A stretch of 5,248 nt of DNA, from the NCBI GenBank assembly GCA_028065725.1, contig JAPTVL010000188.1, positions 1-5,248 of the forward strand. The letters are read 5' to 3'. The translations under genes and the position numbers were made by a program. The stretch is from Betaproteobacteria bacterium. GTDB lineage: Bacteria; Pseudomonadota; Gammaproteobacteria; Burkholderiales; Rhodocyclaceae. The notes beneath the pieces were generated by a model. It did not search any database. It was given only the letters and a program-made list of their open reading frames with translations, and was not told where the DNA came from. Below are positions 1-5,248 of the stretch, in pieces; positions within the stretch are counted from its first letter, which is position 1; every line of letters begins with the position of its first letter.

Positions 1-2119
1 GGTGTATCAACCAGGGATAGCCGTGGAAGGCAAAAATGATCGGCTTGTCCTGGGTGAAGAGGACGTCGAAGTCCTTGTCTGAGATGCCGTGCGGGTGCTC
101 GCTCTGCGGCTGCAGGGTCATTAAATTCACGATATTGATGACGCGGATTTTCAGTTCCGGAAAATGCTGCCGCAGAATCTTCACCGCCGCCAGTGTCTCT
201 AGCGTCGGCACATCGCCGCAGCAGGCCATGACCACATCGGGATCTCCCCCTTCGTCGTTGCTGGCCCATTCCCAGATGCCAAGCCCGGCGGTGCAGTGCC
301 GGATCGCCGCATCCATGTCCAGCCATTGCAGTTCCGGCTGCTTGCCCGCGACGATGACATTGACGTCATTGTGGCTGCGCAGGCAATGGTCGGTGACCCA
401 CAGCAGGGTGTTGGCATCGGGCGGCAGATAGACGCGGATGATTTCAGCCTTCTTGTTTGCCACCACGTCGATGAACCCCGGGTCCTGATGGCTGAAGCCA
501 TTGTGGTCCTGCCGCCACACGTGCGAAGACAGCAAATAGTTCAACGAGGCAATCGGCCGGCGCCACGCAATGTCGCGTGTCACATCAAGCCACTTGGCGT
601 GCTGGTTGAACATCGAATCGACAATGTGGATGAAGGCTTCATAGCAGGAGAAAAAGCCATGGCGCCCGGTCAGCAGATAACCTTCGAGCCAGCCCTGGCA
701 CTGATGCTCACTCAACATCTCCATGACCCGGCCATCGGGTGCGACATGTTCGTCTCCGGGAATGATTTCTGCCGTCGAACAACGGTTCGTCACTTCGAAC
801 AGCGCACCCCAGCGATTAGACGCGGTTTCGTCCGGGCTGAAAACCCGGAAGTTGCGTGCATCGGCGTTGAGCTTCATCACGTCGCGCATCAACTCACCCT
901 GCGCGCGTGTCGCTTCGGCTACCACCTCGCCGGGTTTCGGCACCTTGACTGCATAGTCGCGGAAGTCCGGCATTTTCAGATCGCGCAGCAGCATGCCGCC
1001 ATTTGCATGCGGGTTGGCTCCCATGCGCCGCTCGCCTTTCGGCGCCAGTTCGGCCAACTCCGCTATCAGCCTGCCTTGGTCATCAAACAACTCTTCGGGG
1101 CGGTAACTTTTCATCCACTGCTCGAGGATTTTTAAATGCTTGGGTTTTGTCGCAAGCTTTGCGACCGGCACCTGGTGCGCGCGAAAAGTGTCTTCGATCG
1201 GTTTGCCATCCACTGTTTCAGGTCCGGTCCAGCCCTTCGGCGAGCGCAGGATGATCATGGGCCAGCGCGGGCGCTCGCCGAATCCATTGGCGCGCGCGTC
1301 GCGCTGGATGCGCTGGATCTCGGCAACCACGGTATCGAGTGTAGTGGCCATCAACTGATGCATCTGCTCGGGGTCGTCACCCTCGACGAAATACGGCGTG
1401 TAGCCATAGCCACGGAACAGCGCCTCCAACTCGTCGTGGGGAATGCGCGCCAGCACGGTGGGGCCGGCGATCTTGTAGCCGTTCAGGTGCAGAATGGGCA
1501 GCACCGCACCGTCATGAACCGGGTTGAGGAATTTGTTCGAGTGCCAGCTGGTCGCCATCGGGCCGGTTTCCGCTTCGCCATCGCCCACCACGCAGGCCAC
1601 CAGCAGGTCGGGATTGTCGAACGCGGCACCATAGGCGTGCGACAGGGCATAGCCGAGTTCGCCGCCTTCGTTGATGGAGCCTGGGGTTTCCGGTGCAACG
1701 TGGCTGGGGATGCCGCCGGGAAAGGAAAACTGGGTGAACAGTTTCTTCATCCCTGCTTCATCCTGGGAAATATTTGGATACACCTCGCTGTATGTGCCCT
1801 CCAGATAGGTGTTGGCCACCAGGCCCGGCCCACCATGCCCGGGGCCGGTGACATTGATGATGCTCAGGTCGTATTGCCGGATGATCCGGTTGAGGTGGAC
1901 GTAAACAAAATTCAAGCCCGGCGTTGTGCCCCAGTGCCCCAGCAAGCGCGGCTTCACATGTTCCAGCTTCAAGGGCTTTTTGAGCAGCGGATTGTCATAC
2001 AAGTAAATCTGGCCAACCGACAGATAGTTGGCGGCCCGCCAGTAAGCGTCCATCTTGCGCAAAAGATCGGACGACAACGGCTTGTCCGTGAGCTTAGGTG
2101 TTTTCGTTTTCCTGACCAT
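1..2119 (-). CDS. xfp: Phosphoketolase (xylulose-5-phosphate/fructose-6-phosphate), 3' end cut by window edge
   Basis: This is a cytoplasmic thiamine-diphosphate enzyme that cleaves xylulose-5-phosphate (and in many members fructose-6-phosphate) with phosphate to give acetyl phosphate plus glyceraldehyde-3-phosphate or erythrose-4-phosphate. Translating the minus strand from ATG at 2119 gives 706 uninterrupted residues; the family is about 780-800 long, so only the C-terminal ~80-90 are missing, beyond position 1. Visible family motifs are GHWGTTPG (61-68), TGPGHGGPG (91-99), the phosphoketolase signature [16 protein letters not shown] (150-165), the TPP/metal motif GDGEAETGP (179-187), FRAHQVP (312-318), QGWLEGY (475-481, carrying the catalytic-type Glu479) and [10 protein letters not shown] (539-548). 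The start is supported by an AAGGAA ribosome binding site 7 bases upstream. The first 26 bases overlap the ackA end, indicating co-transcription with the kinase that consumes its product. Whether it prefers the C5 or C6 substrate cannot be read from the sequence. Identification is very secure. Confidence 0.97.
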   Translation of the reverse strand, partial: MVRKTKTPKLTDKPLSSDLLRKMDAYWRAANYLSVGQIYLYDNPLLKKPLKLEHVKPRLLGHWGTTPGLNFVYVHLNRIIRQYDLSIINVTGPGHGGPGLVANTYLEGTYSEVYPNISQDEAGMKKLFTQFSFPGGIPSHVAPETPGSINEGGELGYALSHAYGAAFDNPDLLVACVVGDGEAETGPMATSWHSNKFLNPVHDGAVLPILHLNGYKIAGPTVLARIPHDELEALFRGYGYTPYFVEGDDPEQMHQLMATTLDTVVAEIQRIQRDARANGFGERPRWPMIILRSPKGWTGPETVDGKPIEDTFRAHQVPVAKLATKPKHLKILEQWMKSYRPEELFDDQGRLIAELAELAPKGERRMGANPHANGGMLLRDLKMPDFRDYAVKVPKPGEVVAEATRAQGELMRDVMKLNADARNFRVFSPDETASNRWGALFEVTNRCSTAEIIPGDEHVAPDGRVMEMLSEHQCQGWLEGYLLTGRHGFFSCYEAFIHIVDSMFNQHAKWLDVTRDIAWRRPIASLNYLLSSHVWRQDHNGFSHQDPGFIDVVANKKAEIIRVYLPPDANTLLWVTDHCLRSHNDVNVIVAGKQPELQWLDMDAAIRHCTAGLGIWEWASNDEGGDPDVVMACCGDVPTLETLAAVKILRQHFPELKIRVINIVNLMTLQPQSEHPHGISDKDFDVLFTQDKPIIFAFHGYPWLIH

Positions 2120-3356
2120 GTTCTATTTCCTTTTTAATTGGGAGGTTTAGAACGCGGCAGACTGATTCCGCGATCATCACTTCCTCATCCGTATGCATGA
2201 GGCGAACAGCGACCCGGCTGGTCTCCATAGAAATCACGCTCGCATTTGTCACATTGCGTACTTCATCGATTTCGACTCCAAGAAACTCCAGTCCCTCGCA
2301 GATCCGTGCACGAACAGCTGGCGCGTTTTCTCCGATGCCCCCTGCAAAGACGAGCGTGTCCAGCCCACCAAGCGCGGCGGCAAACCCGCCGATGCACTTT
2401 TTTACCCGGTAGCAGAACAGCGCCACCGCTTCGGCGGCGCGAACATCGTCGTTTTCGCGAGCCAGTAAATCACGCAGATCGGAGCTTGTTTCTGAAACGC
2501 CGAGCAATCCCGACTCATGGTTGGCCATGTGATGAAACTGCTCTGCGCTCATCTGCTCGGTTTGCGCCAGGTACCAAACCAGCCCTGGATCGAGATCGCC
2601 GGAGCGGGTGCTCATCGGTACGCCAGCAGCCGGCGTGAAACTCATACTGGTGTCGATCCCTTTACCGCAGCGAACCGCGGCCAGGCTAGCCCCATTTCCA
2701 AGGTGGGCCAAGATCACCCTGCCCCATGCCGCCTCGGCACCCGCCACGCGTGCCAACTCTTTCATGAGGAAAGCATAGGACAGGCCGTGAAAACCGTAAC
2801 GCTCGACGCCCTGCGCCTGGAAGCGCCGAGGAATGGGCAATATCTTGGCGACCCGCGGCATATCGCGATGAAAGGCGGTGTCGAAGCAGGCGATCTGCGG
2901 CAGATCCGGAACCCGCTCGCGCAGCAAATCGATCACGGCAATCTCGGAAGGCAGATGCTCCGGTGCATAGTTGCTGATGCGGCGCAGCGCATCGAGTAAC
3001 TCCTGGGTAACGCGTTGCGGCTCGCTGTAATGCGCGCCCCCGTTGACGACGCGGTGGCCTACGGCCTCGATCGAAGTGAGACCGATTTGTTCATCAAGCC
3101 AATCGATCAGAAAGTTCGCTGCCGACCGGTGATCGAAATTGCCGACGATGCGGCTGTCGTGCTGATTTCGCTCCAGGTTGTAAAACGTCAGCGTGGTGCC
3201 GTGCAAACCGATGCGGTCGACTTTGCCATGCAGCCGTCGCTGCAGCGGGACACCCGTCCGATACAACGTAAATTTGATGCTCGACGAGCCGCCATTCATC
3301 GCCAGCACGGACATCGTGGCTGCAGGCGTACCGGCTGTGTGCTCGGTGTTGACCAT
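2094..3356 (-). CDS. ackA: Acetate kinase (acetate/propionate kinase family)
   Basis: AckA transfers phosphate between acetyl phosphate and ADP, giving acetate and ATP in the cytoplasm; next to xfp it is the ATP-yielding second step. The 420-residue product carries the whole ASKHA-fold signature: phosphate loop NGGSSSIKF (21-29), GHRVVNGG (100-107, with the conserved Arg102), [10 protein letters not shown] (158-167), RYGFHGLSY (186-194), [11 protein letters not shown] (218-228), [10 protein letters not shown] (249-258) and [11 protein letters not shown] (339-349), with an acidic TDEE near 389-392 matching the catalytic-Glu region. Two common positions differ: the usual NCGSSS/NAGSSS loop is NGGSSS, and GHRVVHGG is GHRVVNGG. 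The ATG at 3356 is chosen because it shares one base with the TGA of the 39-residue ORF before it (TGATG). GTG at 3359 and ATG at 3314 are alternatives; homology begins at about Met15 (3314), so the first 14 residues could be extra. No clear ribosome binding site precedes any of them, which favours translational coupling. The C-terminal tail is charged and overlaps xfp by 26 bases. Confidence 0.96.
   Translation of the reverse strand: MVNTEHTAGTPAATMSVLAMNGGSSSIKFTLYRTGVPLQRRLHGKVDRIGLHGTTLTFYNLERNQHDSRIVGNFDHRSAANFLIDWLDEQIGLTSIEAVGHRVVNGGAHYSEPQRVTQELLDALRRISNYAPEHLPSEIAVIDLLRERVPDLPQIACFDTAFHRDMPRVAKILPIPRRFQAQGVERYGFHGLSYAFLMKELARVAGAEAAWGRVILAHLGNGASLAAVRCGKGIDTSMSFTPAAGVPMSTRSGDLDPGLVWYLAQTEQMSAEQFHHMANHESGLLGVSETSSDLRDLLARENDDVRAAEAVALFCYRVKKCIGGFAAALGGLDTLVFAGGIGENAPAVRARICEGLEFLGVEIDEVRNVTNASVISMETSRVAVRLMHTDEEVMIAESVCRVLNLPIKKEIEHGQENENT
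2127..2132 (-). promoter_or_regulatory. Ribosome binding site of xfp, inside the ackA coding end
   Basis: Reading the minus strand, AAGGAA lies 7 bases before the xfp ATG (2119-2117). It falls within the last codons of ackA, in a locally A-rich stretch, so xfp can initiate on its own or be re-initiated by ribosomes finishing ackA. It supports ATG 2119 over the internal Met24. Confidence 0.7.
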
Positions 3357-3475
3357 CACACGGCTGCGTTCTTGTCAGGGGGCGGGATTGCCGGTACCTT
3401 GCCAATCCGCTTTCCCACTTCGTTCATACTCAACACCGACAGCATGTCGTGCACTTCAATAACGCTTGTTTTCAT
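3356..3475 (-). CDS. 39-residue small protein, HMA-domain-like N-terminal fragment
   Basis: This short ORF runs from ATG 3475 to TGA 3358-3356. Its start overlaps the nhaA stop (ATGA) and its stop overlaps the ackA ATG (TGATG), and a near-perfect AAGGAGG lies 4 bases upstream, so it is probably translated. It contains no cysteine and no membrane segment. Residues 5-30 follow the pattern of an HMA metal-binding domain start: a short beta strand (VIEVHDM), then MLSVLS (11-16) where MxCxxC is expected, then VGKRIGKVPAI (20-30), like the usual VExxIxxVPGV helix. From memory, N-termini of this kind head heavy-metal P1B-type ATPases in Burkholderia relatives. Resemblance ends at about residue 30; the tail is PPPDKNAAV. 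It could be a deletion remnant of such an ATPase, kept as a coupling leader for ackA, or a small functional protein. The coding call is fairly good; the ancestry is inference. Confidence 0.6.
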   Translation of the reverse strand: MKTSVIEVHDMLSVLSMNEVGKRIGKVPAIPPPDKNAAV

Positions 3476-4698
3476 CGTGCCTCCTTGCTTGCCTTCATCT
3501 TCAAGATGGCTTGTTGCATCTCATTTGGCGCCGCGCTGAGCCGCTTGCGGCTCGCGAATCTCAGGACGGCCACTCCGCCTGCGGCGGAGAGCAGCGAACC
3601 GACCACTACGCTCAGACGCGCGCTGCGGAACACCTCCGGATCTGAGAACGCGAGGCCGGCGACGAACAGGCTCATGGTGAAGCCGATCCCTGCCACCAGT
3701 GCCACCCCATACAAATGCCACCAGTTGGTTCCATCCGGTAGCTTTGCCACGCCGAGCTTCACCGCAAACCACACGGCGCCGAATATCCCCAGTTGCTTGC
3801 CGACCAGGAGCCCCAACACGATGCCCAGCGAAGTCGGTGAAGCCAATGCGTGAACAGTGGACATTGAGAGCACGATGCCGGAATTGAAAAACGCGAACAC
3901 CGGCACGACGCCGAGCGCGACCCAGGGATAAAGCTGGTGTTCGGTCTCCCGCAACGGCGAGAAGGACCGGCCGTTTTGCGTGACCTTCATCGGAATCGCG
4001 AGGCCGATGGCCACCCCGGCAAGCGTCGCGTGCACGCCGGACTTGAGCACAGCGATCCAGAGAAACACGCCGACGATCACGTAGGCCGCGGTGCGCGTGA
4101 CCTTGAAGACGTTGAGCCCGATCAGCGCCACGATCCCAAAGCCGGCCATTACCAACGATGGCGTGGCGAGCCGCTCGGTATAGAACAGCGCGATAACCAG
4201 GATCGCCCCCAGGTCGTCGAAGATCGCCAGTGCGGTCAGAAATACCTTGAGCGAGGCCGGTACCCGCGCACCTAGCAGGACCAGCACCGTCAAGGCCAGC
4301 ACCGTGTCTGTGGCGGTGGGGATCGCCCATCCTCGCATGGCCACCGGATCGCCCGCGTTGAACGCAACATAGACCAGCGCCGGTGCCACCATGCCGCCCA
4401 GCGCGGCGAAAGCCGGGGTGGCAATAGATCGGGCCGTGGACAATTGCCCGTCCAGAATCTCGCGCTTCAGCTCCAGAGCGATGAGCAGAAAGAAAAACAC
4501 CATCAGCCCGTCGTTGATCCAGAGAATGAGCGGCTTGTCGATGGCAAACGTGCCCACCCGCACCATCACGGGCAGGTGGTGGACCACCTGATACCACTCC
4601 AGTGCAGGCGAATTGTCCAGCACGAACGCCAGCAGCATGGCGGCCAGCGTGATCAGGCCGGCCACCTTCTGTGAGCGCGACAACGCCTTGGGATTCAC
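3472..4698 (-). CDS. nhaA: Na+/H+ antiporter NhaA
   Basis: NhaA is an inner-membrane antiporter that exports Na+ (or Li+) in exchange for protons, serving pH and sodium homeostasis. From GTG 4698 the product is 408 residues, against 388 in E. coli, with about 12 hydrophobic segments. Residue numbers here count from the longer GTG at 4731 (419 residues); subtract 11 for the chosen start. Conserved elements are WINDGLM (Asp74), FLLIALELKRE (Glu87 and Glu91), the unwound-helix motif ATDTVLAL (Thr141-Asp142), the ion-binding pair AIFDDLGAI (Asp172-Asp173), KSGVHATLAG (pH-sensor His234), EHQLYPW (Glu264-His265), GLLVGKQLGI (Lys312, equivalent to E. coli Lys300) and GIGFTMSLF. Tyr268 replaces the E. 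coli His256. GTG 4698 is chosen because it forms a GTGA overlap with the upstream stop, like the ATGA overlap at its own end, and gives an N-terminus of the E. coli length. GTG 4731 remains possible; neither has a strong ribosome binding site. The C-terminal tail (about 395-419) is hydrophilic and longer than in E. coli. Confidence 0.95.
   Translation of the reverse strand: MNPKALSRSQKVAGLITLAAMLLAFVLDNSPALEWYQVVHHLPVMVRVGTFAIDKPLILWINDGLMVFFFLLIALELKREILDGQLSTARSIATPAFAALGGMVAPALVYVAFNAGDPVAMRGWAIPTATDTVLALTVLVLLGARVPASLKVFLTALAIFDDLGAILVIALFYTERLATPSLVMAGFGIVALIGLNVFKVTRTAAYVIVGVFLWIAVLKSGVHATLAGVAIGLAIPMKVTQNGRSFSPLRETEHQLYPWVALGVVPVFAFFNSGIVLSMSTVHALASPTSLGIVLGLLVGKQLGIFGAVWFAVKLGVAKLPDGTNWWHLYGVALVAGIGFTMSLFVAGLAFSDPEVFRSARLSVVVGSLLSAAGGVAVLRFASRKRLSAAPNEMQQAILKMKASKEAR
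3480..3486 (-). promoter_or_regulatory. Strong ribosome binding site of the 39-residue ORF
   Basis: On the minus strand AAGGAGG stands 4 bases before ATG 3475, inside the last codons of nhaA. It is the best Shine-Dalgarno match at any gene junction in the window. Because ackA itself lacks a visible site, this one probably loads the ribosomes that go on to ackA through the TGATG overlap. Confidence 0.7.
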
Positions 4699-5248
4699 AC
4701 GGTATTCTCGCAACGCGCGGTGGTAACGCACCCGGACACCGCCGCGCGTAAACCGCCTCCGATAGGCCAGCGTTCGTTCGCCAGGCTGAATTTCGGCCTG
4801 GGCCCCGATACGTCGCGCTGCGCCGCCTTGTACGCCTCGATCGACCCCACGTCGCGCCAGTAGTTGGGCTCCTCGTGCGGCAAGATCCCGGGCACCCGGT
4901 TGCCGGCAAAATCATAGGCGAAAACACGGTGCGTCCCGATCGCGCGCGGCAGGATGTGTCTGCCGAAGTCCGTTTCGCCGCAACGCGCGGCCGGCTCAAG
5001 CAGCGCCGCGAGGACCCCCGGATCGAACAGATAGTTGCCCATAGACGCATAGGCGTGCCTCGCCCGCCCCGGAATTGGCGCCGGGCGCGCGGGCTTTTCC
5101 TGGAACTCGCGGATGCGCCCGTCGGGGTGCGTCGCTATGATGCCAAACTGCGACGCCCATTTTACGGGCACCGGGACCGCAGCGACGCTGACTTCCGCCC
5201 TGCTTCGCATATGAGCCTCGACCATCTGTCCGACGTCCATGCGGTACA
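4695..5248 (-). CDS. glgC: GlgC-like glucose-1-phosphate adenylyltransferase, 5' end outside window, C-terminally truncated
   Basis: GlgC makes ADP-glucose from ATP and glucose-1-phosphate, the committed step of bacterial glycogen synthesis. The frame is open to the window edge, so the start lies beyond 5248; 183 residues are visible. Counting from the Met at 5240, the family motifs are YRMDVGQM at the start (compare IYRMDYGRM), FGIIATHPDGRIREF (32-46), EKP (48-50, with the glucose-1-phosphate-binding-type lysine), YASMGNYLFD (64-73), TDFGRHILP (90-98), NYWRDVGSIEAY (126-137) and NERWPI (155-160). After NERWPI, E. coli GlgC has roughly another 115 residues forming a left-handed beta-helix involved in allosteric control and oligomerisation. 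Here only 21 unrelated-looking residues follow before TGA, overlapping nhaA. No beta-helix sequence is apparent in the other two frames immediately downstream. It may be a pseudogene fragment or a catalytic-domain-only enzyme; the 5' half would have to be seen to decide. Confidence 0.88.
   Translation of the reverse strand, partial: YRMDVGQMVEAHMRSRAEVSVAAVPVPVKWASQFGIIATHPDGRIREFQEKPARPAPIPGRARHAYASMGNYLFDPGVLAALLEPAARCGETDFGRHILPRAIGTHRVFAYDFAGNRVPGILPHEEPNYWRDVGSIEAYKAAQRDVSGPRPKFSLANERWPIGGGLRAAVSGCVTTARCENTV

Noticed and set aside
296..1135. Plus-strand open frame of 279 codons opposite xfp, followed directly by another of 333 codons at 1136-2137
   Set aside because: Both lie antisense to an unmistakable phosphoketolase with all its motifs. 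Their translations show no recognisable domain and have the Arg/His/Gln-rich composition expected of antisense frames in GC-rich genes.
2097..2160. Possible internal promoter or terminator in the A/T-rich stretch at the ackA-xfp junction
   Set aside because: The A-rich run is explained by Lys/Glu/Asn codons and the xfp ribosome binding site. I found no convincing -35/-10 pair and no hairpin followed by a T run.
3015..3539. Plus-strand open frame of 174 codons across the ackA 5' end and the nhaA-ackA junction
   Set aside because: It is antisense to conserved ackA motifs and to the coupled 39-residue ORF, with no ribosome binding site or domain that I could recognise.
3521..5050. Minus-strand open frame of 509 codons spanning the glgC and nhaA region
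   Set aside because: It is the same strand in a different frame from two well-supported genes. Its product is Arg/Gly-rich without membrane segments or motifs, typical of a GC-rich out-of-frame shadow.
1..5248. CRISPR array, tRNA/rRNA gene, insertion sequence or attachment site
   Set aside because: The whole window is filled by overlapping protein-coding genes. I saw no regularly spaced repeats, terminal inverted repeats, transposase motifs or tRNA-like cloverleaf.

Overview
The window looks like a GC-rich proteobacterial chromosome segment. Betaproteobacteria (Burkholderiales or Nitrosomonadales type) are the best guess, from codon use and the flavour of the proteins, but no marker gene fixes the taxon. 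All supported genes lie on the minus strand, so transcription runs from position 5248 down to 1. There is no intergenic gap: every gene overlaps the next by 1 to 26 bases, or slightly more if an alternative nhaA start is used. No promoter or terminator is visible, so the window appears to be the middle of one polycistronic unit that starts upstream of 5248 and continues past position 1.

In transcription order: (1) 5248-4695, the 3' part of a glgC-like gene (glucose-1-phosphate adenylyltransferase). It keeps the second half of the nucleotidyltransferase domain but stops where the C-terminal beta-helix domain should begin. (2) 4698-3472, nhaA, a complete Na+/H+ antiporter with the key ion-binding and pH-sensing residues, except one histidine replaced by tyrosine. 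(3) 3475-3356, a 39-residue ORF with the strongest ribosome binding site in the window. It starts inside the nhaA stop codon (ATGA) and ends on the ackA start codon (TGATG). It resembles the first ~30 residues of an HMA (heavy-metal-associated) domain with both metal-binding cysteines replaced by serine. (4) 3356-2094, ackA, an intact acetate kinase. (5) 2119-1, xfp, a phosphoketolase with 706 of roughly 780-800 residues present, running off the window edge.

Functionally, Xfp splits xylulose-5-phosphate and/or fructose-6-phosphate with inorganic phosphate to give acetyl phosphate, and AckA converts acetyl phosphate plus ADP to acetate plus ATP. Together they give substrate-level ATP from sugar phosphates without full glycolysis, which suits low-oxygen or energy-limited growth. 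GlgC would tie this to glycogen storage, and NhaA to Na+/pH homeostasis during acetate production; these two links are inference.

The most unusual points are the embedded 39-residue ORF, which appears to be a relic or repurposed start of a metal P-type ATPase, and the domain-truncated GlgC. These sit on either side of nhaA and suggest past rearrangement of this operon.
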